DNA from: Paracoccus acridae
GTDB lineage: Bacteria > Pseudomonadota > Alphaproteobacteria > Rhodobacterales > Rhodobacteraceae
DNA: 64,000 nt
Assembly: GCF_014642735.1 (NCBI RefSeq)
Contig: NZ_BMIV01000003.1
Coordinates: 303,846 to 367,845, forward strand
Reading direction: 5' to 3'
Part shown: piece after piece, positions 48,264 through 55,610 of the stretch
How the letters are laid out: every line of letters begins with the position of its first letter
How positions within the stretch are numbered: position 1 is the stretch's first letter
Notes under the pieces: model-generated
Told to the model about the DNA's origin: nothing
The model's input: the letters and a program-made list of their open reading frames with translations, nothing else
Databases searched by the model: none
Translations under genes and position numbers: made by a program

Positions 48264-49117
48264 AGATCGCCGCCGCCGCCTATCCGATCGATTGGTTCGA
48301 CAGCTTCGCCGATTACGAGGCCAAGCTTGACCGATGGGTCGCCGACGCCCAGGGCGCCGACCTGCTGGTGTTCCCCGAATATGGCGCGATGGAGCTTGCC
48401 TCGCTGGGCGGGCGCGACGCCGCGGGCGATCTGGAGGCGTCACTGCACGAGGTCGCGCGGCACTGGCCGCAGATCCAGGCCGTGCATCAGCGCCTGGCGG
48501 CAAGGCATGGCTGCCACATCCTTGGCGCCTCCGGTCCCGTCTTCGACGGGCGGCGCCCGGTCAATCGCGCGATCCTCTATGGTCCCCAGGGCATCATCGG
48601 CCACCAGGACAAGCAGATCATGACCCGGTTCGAGCGCGAGGACTGGAACGTGATCGGTGCCCCCGGCTTGCGGGTCTTCGATACGGCCCTGGGCCGGATC
48701 GGCATCCTGATCTGCTATGACAGCGAATTTCCCCTGCTTGGCCGGGTACTGGCGCGCGCCGGGGTGGAACTGCTGCTGGTGCCAAGCTGCACCGACACCG
48801 TGGCGGGGTTCAACCGCGTGCGCATCGGCGCCATGGCCCGCGCGCTGGAAAGCCAATGCGTCGTGGTCCAGTCGCCCACCGTCGGCGCCTGCGACTGGAT
48901 GCCCGCCCTGGACGAGAACCGGGGCCGGGCGGCGATCTATGGCCCGCCCGACGGGTTCTGGCCGGAAACCGGGATCATCGCCGAAGGCACGATGGACCAG
49001 CCCGGCTGGGTCATGGCCGAGGTCGATCTGTCCCGCGTCGCGGACAGCCGCCGGAACGGCGCGGTGCTGCCCTTTGCCCATTGGCCGGAAAGCGAAGGCG
49101 CAGAAACCATTTCCTGA
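48260..49117 (+). CDS. Carbon-nitrogen hydrolase (nitrilase superfamily)
   Basis: This 285-residue protein has the Glu-Lys-Cys triad of the nitrilase superfamily: E40 in LVFPEYGAMEL, K118 in HQDKQIMTRFE and C152 in ILICYDSEFPLL. It should hydrolyse an amide or carbamoyl group, or transfer an acyl group, in the cytoplasm. The GTG start at 48260 shares GTGA with the GNAT stop. A fixed pairing of a GNAT gene with such an amidase is seen in other bacteria and hints at a common small-molecule substrate, not identified. Confidence 0.85.
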   Translation: MKIAAAAYPIDWFDSFADYEAKLDRWVADAQGADLLVFPEYGAMELASLGGRDAAGDLEASLHEVARHWPQIQAVHQRLAARHGCHILGASGPVFDGRRPVNRAILYGPQGIIGHQDKQIMTRFEREDWNVIGAPGLRVFDTALGRIGILICYDSEFPLLGRVLARAGVELLLVPSCTDTVAGFNRVRIGAMARALESQCVVVQSPTVGACDWMPALDENRGRAAIYGPPDGFWPETGIIAEGTMDQPGWVMAEVDLSRVADSRRNGAVLPFAHWPESEGAETIS

Positions 49118-49181
49118 GCGCCTGCGTTTTATGGACGACAAAGGCTGTTCGCGGCCTCATTCCGTGCCATATCCTGCGGCC

Positions 49182-49604
49182 ATGCTGCATATCAACGACA
49201 CCATCACCATCGAGGAGTGGGAACTGACCGAACAGTTCACCAGATCCCAGGGGCCGGGCGGGCAGAACGTCAACAAGGTCGAAACCGCGGTCGAACTGCG
49301 GTTCGAAGCCGCGCGGTCCCCGAACCTGCCCGATGCCGTGAAGCGTCGCCTGGAACGGCTGGCGGGGCGGCGCTGGACCCGCGACGGCGCGGTGGTGATC
49401 CTGGCCCAGGAAACCCGCAGCCAGGCCCGCAACCGGGAAATCGCGCGCGAACGGCTGGCCGAATTGATCGGCCGTGCCGCCGAACCCGTCAAGCGTCGGG
49501 TCGCCACCAAGCCGACCTGGGGCAGCCAGTTGCGCCGCCTGAAGGCCAAGACCGTTCGGGGCGAGGTCAAGGCGATGCGCGGCAAGGTGGGGGAAGGCGA
49601 ATGA
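49182..49604 (+). CDS. arfB: Alternative ribosome-rescue factor ArfB
   Basis: ArfB is a release-factor-like peptidyl-tRNA hydrolase that frees ribosomes stalled at the end of mRNAs lacking a stop codon. The 140-residue product has the catalytic GGQ (26-28) in RSQGPGGQNVNKVETAVEL and a basic C-terminal tail (SQLRRLKAKTVRGEVKAMRG) that enters the empty mRNA channel. Without domains for stop-codon reading, it is not a standard release factor. It overlaps the Nudix gene by ATGA. Confidence 0.9.
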   Translation: MLHINDTITIEEWELTEQFTRSQGPGGQNVNKVETAVELRFEAARSPNLPDAVKRRLERLAGRRWTRDGAVVILAQETRSQARNREIARERLAELIGRAAEPVKRRVATKPTWGSQLRRLKAKTVRGEVKAMRGKVGEGE

Positions 49605-50053
49605 CCGCCCTGCTGCGTTCCCTGGGCATGCTGTTCGGGCGCCGTCCCCCAGCCATGCAGGTCGGCGCCGTCTGTCGCTGCGTCAGGACGGGCGAGGTGG
49701 TCCTGATCACCAGCCGGGGCACGGGCCGCTGGGTGATCCCGAAAGGCTGGCCGATGGAGGGCAAGACCCTGCCCGCCGCCGCCGCGACCGAAGCCTGGGA
49801 GGAGGCGGGCGTCGAGGGGCGGATGCATGAAGCCGAACTGGGCCGCTATCGCTATGACAAGGAACAGGACCGAGGCTATTCCGTCCCGGTCGAGGTCCGG
49901 GTCTTCCTGATGGATGCGGACCGCGAACGAGCCGATTTCCCTGAATCCAGGCAGCGCCGGCGCCGCTGGTTCGCGCCCCAGGATGCCGCGCGCCTTGTGG
50001 CCGAACCGGGGTTGCGGGAAATCCTGCTTGCATTGCCCGAGGTGTCCGGCTGA
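49601..50053 (+). CDS. Nudix hydrolase (diphosphoinositol-polyphosphate phosphohydrolase-like)
   Basis: This 150-residue protein has a Nudix fold with RWVIPKGWPMEGKTLPAAA followed by TEAWEEAGVEG. The catalytic Glu residues of the EExG part are kept. The first Glu of the Gx5E element is Lys and the Arg of RE is Thr, so the box is not canonical. The IPKG form is seen in Nudix enzymes acting on diphosphorylated substrates such as Ap4A or inositol pyrophosphates. The substrate here is unknown. It starts at ATGA inside arfB and precedes the phosphate transporter gene by 10 bases. Confidence 0.8.
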   Translation: MTALLRSLGMLFGRRPPAMQVGAVCRCVRTGEVVLITSRGTGRWVIPKGWPMEGKTLPAAAATEAWEEAGVEGRMHEAELGRYRYDKEQDRGYSVPVEVRVFLMDADRERADFPESRQRRRRWFAPQDAARLVAEPGLREILLALPEVSG

Positions 50054-50063
50054 CATCGGGGGC

Positions 50064-51503
50064 ATGACGCCACCCGACCGCCAATACGACGTTCTGGACA
50101 AGGATTTGCGGCGGATCACCGTTGCGGAATCCGCCCAGTTCCATGCCATACGTCCCGTCCTGCGGCTGGGTGCCGCGATCCTTCTGGGGGTCGCGCTGAT
50201 CTTTCTGGCCCTGGGTGTCACCGGACAACAGCCCGGCCTGATCGCCACCGGCGTGGGCTTCGTGGTGGCGGGCTGGCTGGGCCTGTCGATCGGGGCGAAC
50301 GACATCGCCAACTCGCTTGGTCCGGCCGTGGGGGCGGGGGCCATCGCCATCGGGCCGGGCCTGATCCTGATCGGATTGGCCGAAATCGCCGGGGCGGCGC
50401 TTGCAGGCCACGCGGTCACGCATCGGCTGGCCGACGGCATCGTCCATGTCGCCGTCCTGGAAAACGGGGTGCGGGGCCAGGTCATGATGCTGGCCGCGCT
50501 GATCGGGGCGGCGGCCTGGATCACCGTCGCCACCGGTGCCAGCCTGCCGGTCTCGACCTCTCATTCCATCGTGGGGGCGATCGCGGGGGCGGGGCTGGTC
50601 GCGGCGGGGGCATCGGCCCTGTCCTGGGGCGGGATCCTGGCCATGGCGCTTGCCTGGGTCGTCACGCCCTTTGCGGCGGCGGTGCTGGCAGGCGCCCTTC
50701 TGGCCCTGCTGCGCATCCGCGTGGCCGAGGCGCCGGACCGCGCGCGTGCCGCGAAGGCATGGCTGCCGCCGCTGATCGGCATAATGGTCGGTCTGTTCGT
50801 CGCCTATGTCGCGACCCTGCTGCCCGGCCTGTCCCTGCGCCTGCCCCTGGCGCTGCTGCCCGGCGTGGGGGCGGGTCTTGCCGTGGCGCTGATGATGCGC
50901 CGCCGCTTGATCCAGACCCTGGTCGAGGCGGGCGAAAAGCCCGGCATGAAGCGGATCCTGCGCCAGCCCCTGCTGTTTGCCGCGGTGATGATGGGCTTTG
51001 CCCATGGCGCGGGCGATGCGGGCAATGTCGCCGGGCCGCTGCTGGTGATCCTGACGCCGTCGCAGGAGGGGGCGTTGCAGGTGCCGCTGCTGATGCTGGC
51101 CGTCGCGGGGGCGACGATCGCGCTTGGCGCGCTGCTGTTCGGCCGCCGCCTGGTCGGCATGGTCAGCGAGGGGATCACCCGGCTGAACGCGGTGCGGGCC
51201 TTCTGCATCACGCTGGCTACCGCGATGATCGTGCTGTTCGCGTCGGGCCTGGGCTTGCCGGTGTCATCGACCCATGTGGCCGTGGGCGGCGTCTTCGGCG
51301 TGGGCTTCGTGCGCGAGATGCTGGACCGGCGCAGCAACGCCCGGCGCGCCGCCCCCCTTCCGCCCGAGGAACGCCGCCGCCGGATGCTGATCCGCCGCAG
51401 CCATGTGGCCACGATCACGGTGGCCTGGGTGGTCACGGTGCCGATCACAGCCGCCCTGGGGGCGCTGTGCTGCCTGGGGATGCTGTGGGTGACGGGGGTG
51501 TAA
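50064..51503 (+). CDS. Inorganic phosphate transporter of the PiT family
   Basis: This 479-residue membrane protein has about ten hydrophobic segments and the duplicated PiT signatures: SIGANDIANSLGPAVGAG with VSTSHSIVGAIAGAG in the first half, and GAGDAGNVAGPLL with VSSTHVAVGGVFG in the second. PiT proteins take up metal-phosphate with protons or sodium at low affinity. It complements the high-affinity PstSCAB system in the same window. A cytoplasmic N-terminus of about 40 residues precedes the first membrane segment. The start at 50064 has a weak GGGGGC site. The gene is convergent with pncB. Confidence 0.9.
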   Translation: MTPPDRQYDVLDKDLRRITVAESAQFHAIRPVLRLGAAILLGVALIFLALGVTGQQPGLIATGVGFVVAGWLGLSIGANDIANSLGPAVGAGAIAIGPGLILIGLAEIAGAALAGHAVTHRLADGIVHVAVLENGVRGQVMMLAALIGAAAWITVATGASLPVSTSHSIVGAIAGAGLVAAGASALSWGGILAMALAWVVTPFAAAVLAGALLALLRIRVAEAPDRARAAKAWLPPLIGIMVGLFVAYVATLLPGLSLRLPLALLPGVGAGLAVALMMRRRLIQTLVEAGEKPGMKRILRQPLLFAAVMMGFAHGAGDAGNVAGPLLVILTPSQEGALQVPLLMLAVAGATIALGALLFGRRLVGMVSEGITRLNAVRAFCITLATAMIVLFASGLGLPVSSTHVAVGGVFGVGFVREMLDRRSNARRAAPLPPEERRRRMLIRRSHVATITVAWVVTVPITAALGALCCLGMLWVTGV

Positions 51504-51508
51504 GGCCC

Positions 51509-52801
51509 TCAGACCACCACATCCATCCGGGATTGCTGGCCCACGTCGAAGACCCGGCGATAGCGCGCGATCTCATCGGCCGGACCGGTCGCCTTGGCGG
51601 GGTTGTCGGACAGCTTGACCGTGGGACGGCCATCGGCCGAGACGGCCTTGCAGACCAGGCTGAAGGGCGCCAGCCCGTCGCCTGCGACAAGCCCGCGGAA
51701 ATCGTTGGTCAGCAATGTGCCCCAGCCGAAGCTGACCTTGATGCGCCCGTGGAACTGGTGATGCAGTTCCACGATCTTCTGGACGTCCAGCCCGTCCGAA
51801 AAGATCACCAGCTTCTTCTTCGGATCCTCGCCCCGGTCCTGCCACCAGCGGATCGCGGTCTCGGCCCCCCGGGCGGGGTCGCCGCTGTCGATGCGGATGC
51901 CGGTCCAGCCCGCCAGCCAGTCGGGCGCGCCTTTCAGGAAGACGTCCGTGCCATAGGTGTCGGGCAGGATCATGCGCAGGTTGCCGTCATGTTCCTCGTG
52001 CCAGTCGGCCAGAACCTCGTAGGGGGCCTCGCGCAGTTCCTTGTCCGTATTCGCCAGCGCGGCATAGACCATCGGCAGTTCATGAGCATTGGTGCCGATG
52101 GCCTCGATGTCGCGCCGCATGGCGATCAGGCAGTTCGAGGTGCCGGTGAAGCGTTCGCCCAAGCCCTCGATCATGGCCTGGACGGCCCAATCCTGCCACA
52201 GGAAGCTGTGGCGGCGGCGCGTGCCGAAATCGGCGATCAGCAGGTCGGGCAGGGTGCGCAGAACCTCGATCTTTTCCCACAGGCGGGTCATGGCGCGGGC
52301 GTAAAGAACCTGCAGTTCGAACCGCCCCAGGGTTTCCAGAACGGCGCGCGACCGCAGTTCCATCAGGATCGCCAGCGCCGGAATTTCCCACAGCATCACC
52401 TCGGGCCACTTGCCCTCGAAGGTCAGTTCGTACTGTCCGTCGCGCTTTTCCAGGTGATAGGGAGGCAGGCGCAGGTTCTCCAGGAACTCCATGAAATCGG
52501 GGCGGAACATCTGGCGCTTGCCATAGAAGGTGTTGCCGCGCAGCCAGGTGGATTCGCCGCGCGTCAGCCGCAGTCCCCGCACATGGTCCAGCTGTTCGCG
52601 CAATTCGCCTTCGTCGATCAGGTCGGCCAGCCGGATGTCGGTCGAACGGTTGATCAACTGGAACTGGACCAGCGTGTCGGGCCGGTTGCGAAAGATCGAC
52701 TGGCACATCAACAGCTTGTAGAAGTCGGTGTCGATCAGGGACCGGACGATCGGGTCGATCTTCCACTTGTGGTTGTAAACGCGGGTGGCGATATCGACCA
52801 T
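51509..52801 (-). CDS. pncB: Nicotinate phosphoribosyltransferase
   Basis: PncB joins nicotinate and phosphoribosyl pyrophosphate to nicotinate mononucleotide in the Preiss-Handler NAD salvage pathway. The 430-residue product has SLIDTDFYKLLMCQSIFRNR, then WIRGN-like TWLRGNTFYG, FGTRRRHSF with the reactive His in the conserved Arg-rich loop, GTSNCLIAMRRDIEAIGTNA with HEL, RIDSGDP and SFGWGTLLTNDF. The length fits the E. coli type. It starts 6 bases after the pncA stop, so the deamidase and transferase are made together. Confidence 0.95.
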   Translation of the reverse strand: MVDIATRVYNHKWKIDPIVRSLIDTDFYKLLMCQSIFRNRPDTLVQFQLINRSTDIRLADLIDEGELREQLDHVRGLRLTRGESTWLRGNTFYGKRQMFRPDFMEFLENLRLPPYHLEKRDGQYELTFEGKWPEVMLWEIPALAILMELRSRAVLETLGRFELQVLYARAMTRLWEKIEVLRTLPDLLIADFGTRRRHSFLWQDWAVQAMIEGLGERFTGTSNCLIAMRRDIEAIGTNAHELPMVYAALANTDKELREAPYEVLADWHEEHDGNLRMILPDTYGTDVFLKGAPDWLAGWTGIRIDSGDPARGAETAIRWWQDRGEDPKKKLVIFSDGLDVQKIVELHHQFHGRIKVSFGWGTLLTNDFRGLVAGDGLAPFSLVCKAVSADGRPTVKLSDNPAKATGPADEIARYRRVFDVGQQSRMDVVV

Positions 52802-52807
52802 CGGCCC

Positions 52808-53404
52808 TTACTCCTGGTTGACGCCGGCGGCGTGCATGTCGGCGCGGGCGCGATCCAGACTGCCGTCCAGGTCGATGGCGCGGGTCGCGGACTGGACCAC
52901 GGTGGCGGTGAAGCCCAGGGTCGCGGCGTCGATCGCGCTCCAGGCGACGCAGAAGTCATGGGCCAGGCCCACGAAGGTCAGGTCCGAAAGCCCCCGGTCG
53001 CGCAGGTATCCGGCAAGGCCGGTGGGCGTCCGACGGTCGTTCTCGAAGAACGCGGAATAGCTGTCGATCTGCGGGCGGAAGCCCTTGCGGATCACCAGGT
53101 CGGCGCAGGACAGATCAAGGCCGGGATGGAAATCCGCCCCCGGCGTGCCGATGACGCAATGGCTGGGCCACAACACCTGCGGGCCATAAGGCATCCGGGT
53201 CAGGCTGAAGGGTTCCGCCCCCGGATGGTTGGCGGCAAAGCTGGCATGATCGGCGGGATGCCAGTCCTGGGTCAGCACCACCGCGTCGAAGTCGCGCATC
53301 ATGGCATTGATCGGTCCCACGATCCCGTCGCCCCCCGCCACGGCCAAGGCGCCGCCGGGACAGAAATCGGCCTGCATGTCGATGACGATCAGGGCGCGCG
53401 GCAT
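52808..53404 (-). CDS. pncA: Nicotinamidase
   Basis: PncA deamidates nicotinamide to nicotinate, which PncB then uses. The 198-residue product has the Asp-Lys-Cys triad: D9 in LIVIDMQADF, K107 in VIRKGFRPQIDSYSAF and C152 in VGLAHDFCVAWSAID. The metal site is in DWHPADHASF. The start at 53404 (MPRALIVIDMQ) has GGGGAGGAAA upstream; the longer frame is not conserved. It is the first gene of the pncA-pncB unit. Confidence 0.94.
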   Translation of the reverse strand: MPRALIVIDMQADFCPGGALAVAGGDGIVGPINAMMRDFDAVVLTQDWHPADHASFAANHPGAEPFSLTRMPYGPQVLWPSHCVIGTPGADFHPGLDLSCADLVIRKGFRPQIDSYSAFFENDRRTPTGLAGYLRDRGLSDLTFVGLAHDFCVAWSAIDAATLGFTATVVQSATRAIDLDGSLDRARADMHAAGVNQE

Positions 53405-53501
53405 CGTTTTCCTCCCCCTCCAAGGATAGTCATGCCTAGAAACTGCGGCGCGCCGGGTCAATGGCTTGCAAGACCGGGCATTGGTGGCTAAGGCCGCCGC
53501 C

Positions 53502-54413
53502 ATGCTGACCGTCGCCGCGCTGTATCACTTTACCCGCTTTGCCGATCCCGCCGCGCTGAAAGCGCCGCTAGCCAGGTTGGCTTGCGCCCATGGCGTGCGC
53601 GGCACGCTGTTGCTTGCGCCCGAGGGGATCAACGGCACCATCGCCGGCACGCGCCAGGGCATCGACGCGGTGCTGGCCCATATCCGGTCCCTGCCGGGGT
53701 GCGACGGGCTGGAATGGAAGGAAAGCCCGGCCGAGACGATGCCCTTCGGCAAGATGAAGGTGCGGCTGAAGCGGGAAATCGTCACCATGGGCCAGCCCGA
53801 TGTCGATCCGACCGCTTCCGTCGGCCATTACGTCGAACCGGGCGACTGGAACGCGCTGATCAGCGCCCCCGACGTGGCCGTGATCGACACCCGCAACGAT
53901 TACGAGGTTGCCATCGGCAGCTTTGCCGGCGCGGTCGATCCCGGCACGCGCAGCTTTCGCGATTTCCCCGGCTGGTGGCAGGCCAATGCCCACCGCTTCG
54001 CGGGCAAGCGGGTGGCGATGTTCTGCACCGGCGGCATCCGCTGCGAGAAATCGACGAACTGGCTGCTGTCCCAGGGCGTCAGCGATGTGTTCCACCTGAA
54101 GGGCGGCATCCTGAAATACCTTGAGGATGTTCCCGAAAGCGACAGCCTGTGGCAGGGCGAATGCTTCGTCTTCGACGGCCGCGTCAGCCTGACCCATGGC
54201 CTGCAGCCCGGCCGCCACGGCCTTTGCCACGCCTGCCGCCGCCCCCTGGCGCCCGAGGATCGCGACCGCCCCGAATACGAGGAAGGCGTCAGTTGCCACC
54301 GCTGCCTCGGCGAATATGACGAGGCCGACCGCAACCGCTTCCGCGAACGCCAGCGGCAGATCGCGGCCGGAGAGCTAAAATTCGAAGGAAATTCACCCTC
54401 GTCAGAAGGGTGA
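53502..54413 (+). CDS. trhO: tRNA uridine(34) hydroxylase TrhO (rhodanese-fold)
   Basis: TrhO (YceA) hydroxylates the wobble uridine of certain tRNAs using oxygen, an early step to 5-carboxymethoxy- or methoxyuridine. The 303-residue product has an N-terminal acylphosphatase-like domain ([19 protein letters not shown] and [13 protein letters not shown]), a rhodanese domain with catalytic C175 in [15 protein letters not shown], and a C-terminal zinc-binding part ([16 protein letters not shown]). The start at 53502 gives [10 protein letters not shown], the usual N-terminus. It is divergent from pncA. Confidence 0.92.
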   Translation: MLTVAALYHFTRFADPAALKAPLARLACAHGVRGTLLLAPEGINGTIAGTRQGIDAVLAHIRSLPGCDGLEWKESPAETMPFGKMKVRLKREIVTMGQPDVDPTASVGHYVEPGDWNALISAPDVAVIDTRNDYEVAIGSFAGAVDPGTRSFRDFPGWWQANAHRFAGKRVAMFCTGGIRCEKSTNWLLSQGVSDVFHLKGGILKYLEDVPESDSLWQGECFVFDGRVSLTHGLQPGRHGLCHACRRPLAPEDRDRPEYEEGVSCHRCLGEYDEADRNRFRERQRQIAAGELKFEGNSPSSEG

Positions 54414-54455
54414 CCCCGACGTAACCAGGGACCGATATGTCAATCCGAGTCCACA

Positions 54456-55604
54456 ATGGCGATTATCTACAACGGCACTGCGGCGGCTGACCGGCTGACC
54501 GCTAAAAGCGTCTTTCCCTATCGCGACGTCGTCCAGATGCAGGGTCATGGGGGGCATGACGAACTGTCGGGCGGCTTTCTCAACCCGAACCGGATTTTCG
54601 GCGGGGCGGGGGATGATACGCTTCATGGCGGCGCGGACACCAACCTGCTGGACGGCGGGGACGGAAACGACGTCCTGAATGCATGGCAGGGGGATCATTC
54701 GATCCTGCGCGGCGGTGCCGGAAACGACAGGATCACCGCGGGATGGGGCGGCGCGGTTCTGGATGGCGGGACCGGGGCGGACAGCATGACCGGCGGCGAT
54801 GGCGGCGACATCTATGTCGTCGATCATCGGCGCGACGTGATCGTGGAACATTATCGGCCCCGTTATCACAACGATCCCAATCCCGTCGATCAGGTCAAGA
54901 CGACGGTGGACTGGATCCTGGGCGCGAATCTGGAACATCTGGTCCTGATGGGAAGCGCATCGATCAACGGCGCCGGGAACGCGCTGTCCAATGCGATCAT
55001 CGGCAATGGGGGCAACAACATCCTGAAAGGCGGCGGGGGCGCGGACACGCTGGACGGCGGGTTGGGCAATGACATCCTGGACGGGGGCGAGGGGGTGGAC
55101 ACGGCAAGGTTCACCACCAACACCGCGATTTCCGTCAACCTGGGAACGGTTCTGGCGCAGAACACCGGTGCGGGCACAGACATCATCCGCCATGTGGAAA
55201 ACGTGGTCACGGGCGCGGGGAACGACCGCATCCTGGGAAATGCCTTCGTCAACGTCCTGGTCGCGGGTTCGGGCAATGACGTGCTGTCCGCAATGGCGGG
55301 CAATGACCGACTGTCAGGGCAGGCGGGCAACGACCGCCTGCAAGGCGGGGCAGGGAACGATGTTCTGACCGGCGGGGACGGGGCCGATCAGTTCCTGTTC
55401 TCCAAGGGCGGCGGCACTGACAGGATCATGGATTTCACCGATCGCATCGACCGTATCGTGATCGACAGCGGGGCCGAGACATTTGCCCAGGTCAGGATCG
55501 CCGACCTGGGTGCGGATGCCCGCATCACCTTCGGCGACGTGACTGTCATCCTGTCCAATGTCGATCACGCCCTTCTGGGGGTCGCGGATTTCATCTTCGT
55601 ATAA
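54456..55604 (+). CDS. RTX-type calcium-binding protein
   Basis: This 382-residue protein is built mostly from nine-residue RTX repeats of the form GGxGxDxLx, which bind calcium and fold outside the cell. Blocks are at about 48-115 (FGGAGDDTLHGG, LDGGDGNDVL, LRGGAGNDRI) and 185-310 (LDGGLGNDILDGG, GSGNDVLSAMAGNDRLSGQ and LTGGDGADQFLF). There is no signal peptide; the C-terminal 60 residues, with DRIMDFTDRIDRIVID and ADFIFV, resemble type I secretion signals. No catalytic domain is visible and no type I exporter gene is nearby. It could be a surface or matrix protein. Confidence 0.85.
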   Translation: MAIIYNGTAAADRLTAKSVFPYRDVVQMQGHGGHDELSGGFLNPNRIFGGAGDDTLHGGADTNLLDGGDGNDVLNAWQGDHSILRGGAGNDRITAGWGGAVLDGGTGADSMTGGDGGDIYVVDHRRDVIVEHYRPRYHNDPNPVDQVKTTVDWILGANLEHLVLMGSASINGAGNALSNAIIGNGGNNILKGGGGADTLDGGLGNDILDGGEGVDTARFTTNTAISVNLGTVLAQNTGAGTDIIRHVENVVTGAGNDRILGNAFVNVLVAGSGNDVLSAMAGNDRLSGQAGNDRLQGGAGNDVLTGGDGADQFLFSKGGGTDRIMDFTDRIDRIVIDSGAETFAQVRIADLGADARITFGDVTVILSNVDHALLGVADFIFV

Positions 55605-55610
55605 GGACCC

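Noticed and set aside
49182..49604. A truncated peptide chain release factor pseudogene
   Set aside because: The length, GGQ position and basic tail fit intact ArfB, which naturally lacks codon-recognition domains.
54394..54412. CACCCT/AGGGTG inverted repeat at the end of trhO as a terminator
   Set aside because: The stem is only 6 bp with a 7-base loop, lies within the coding end and has no T run.
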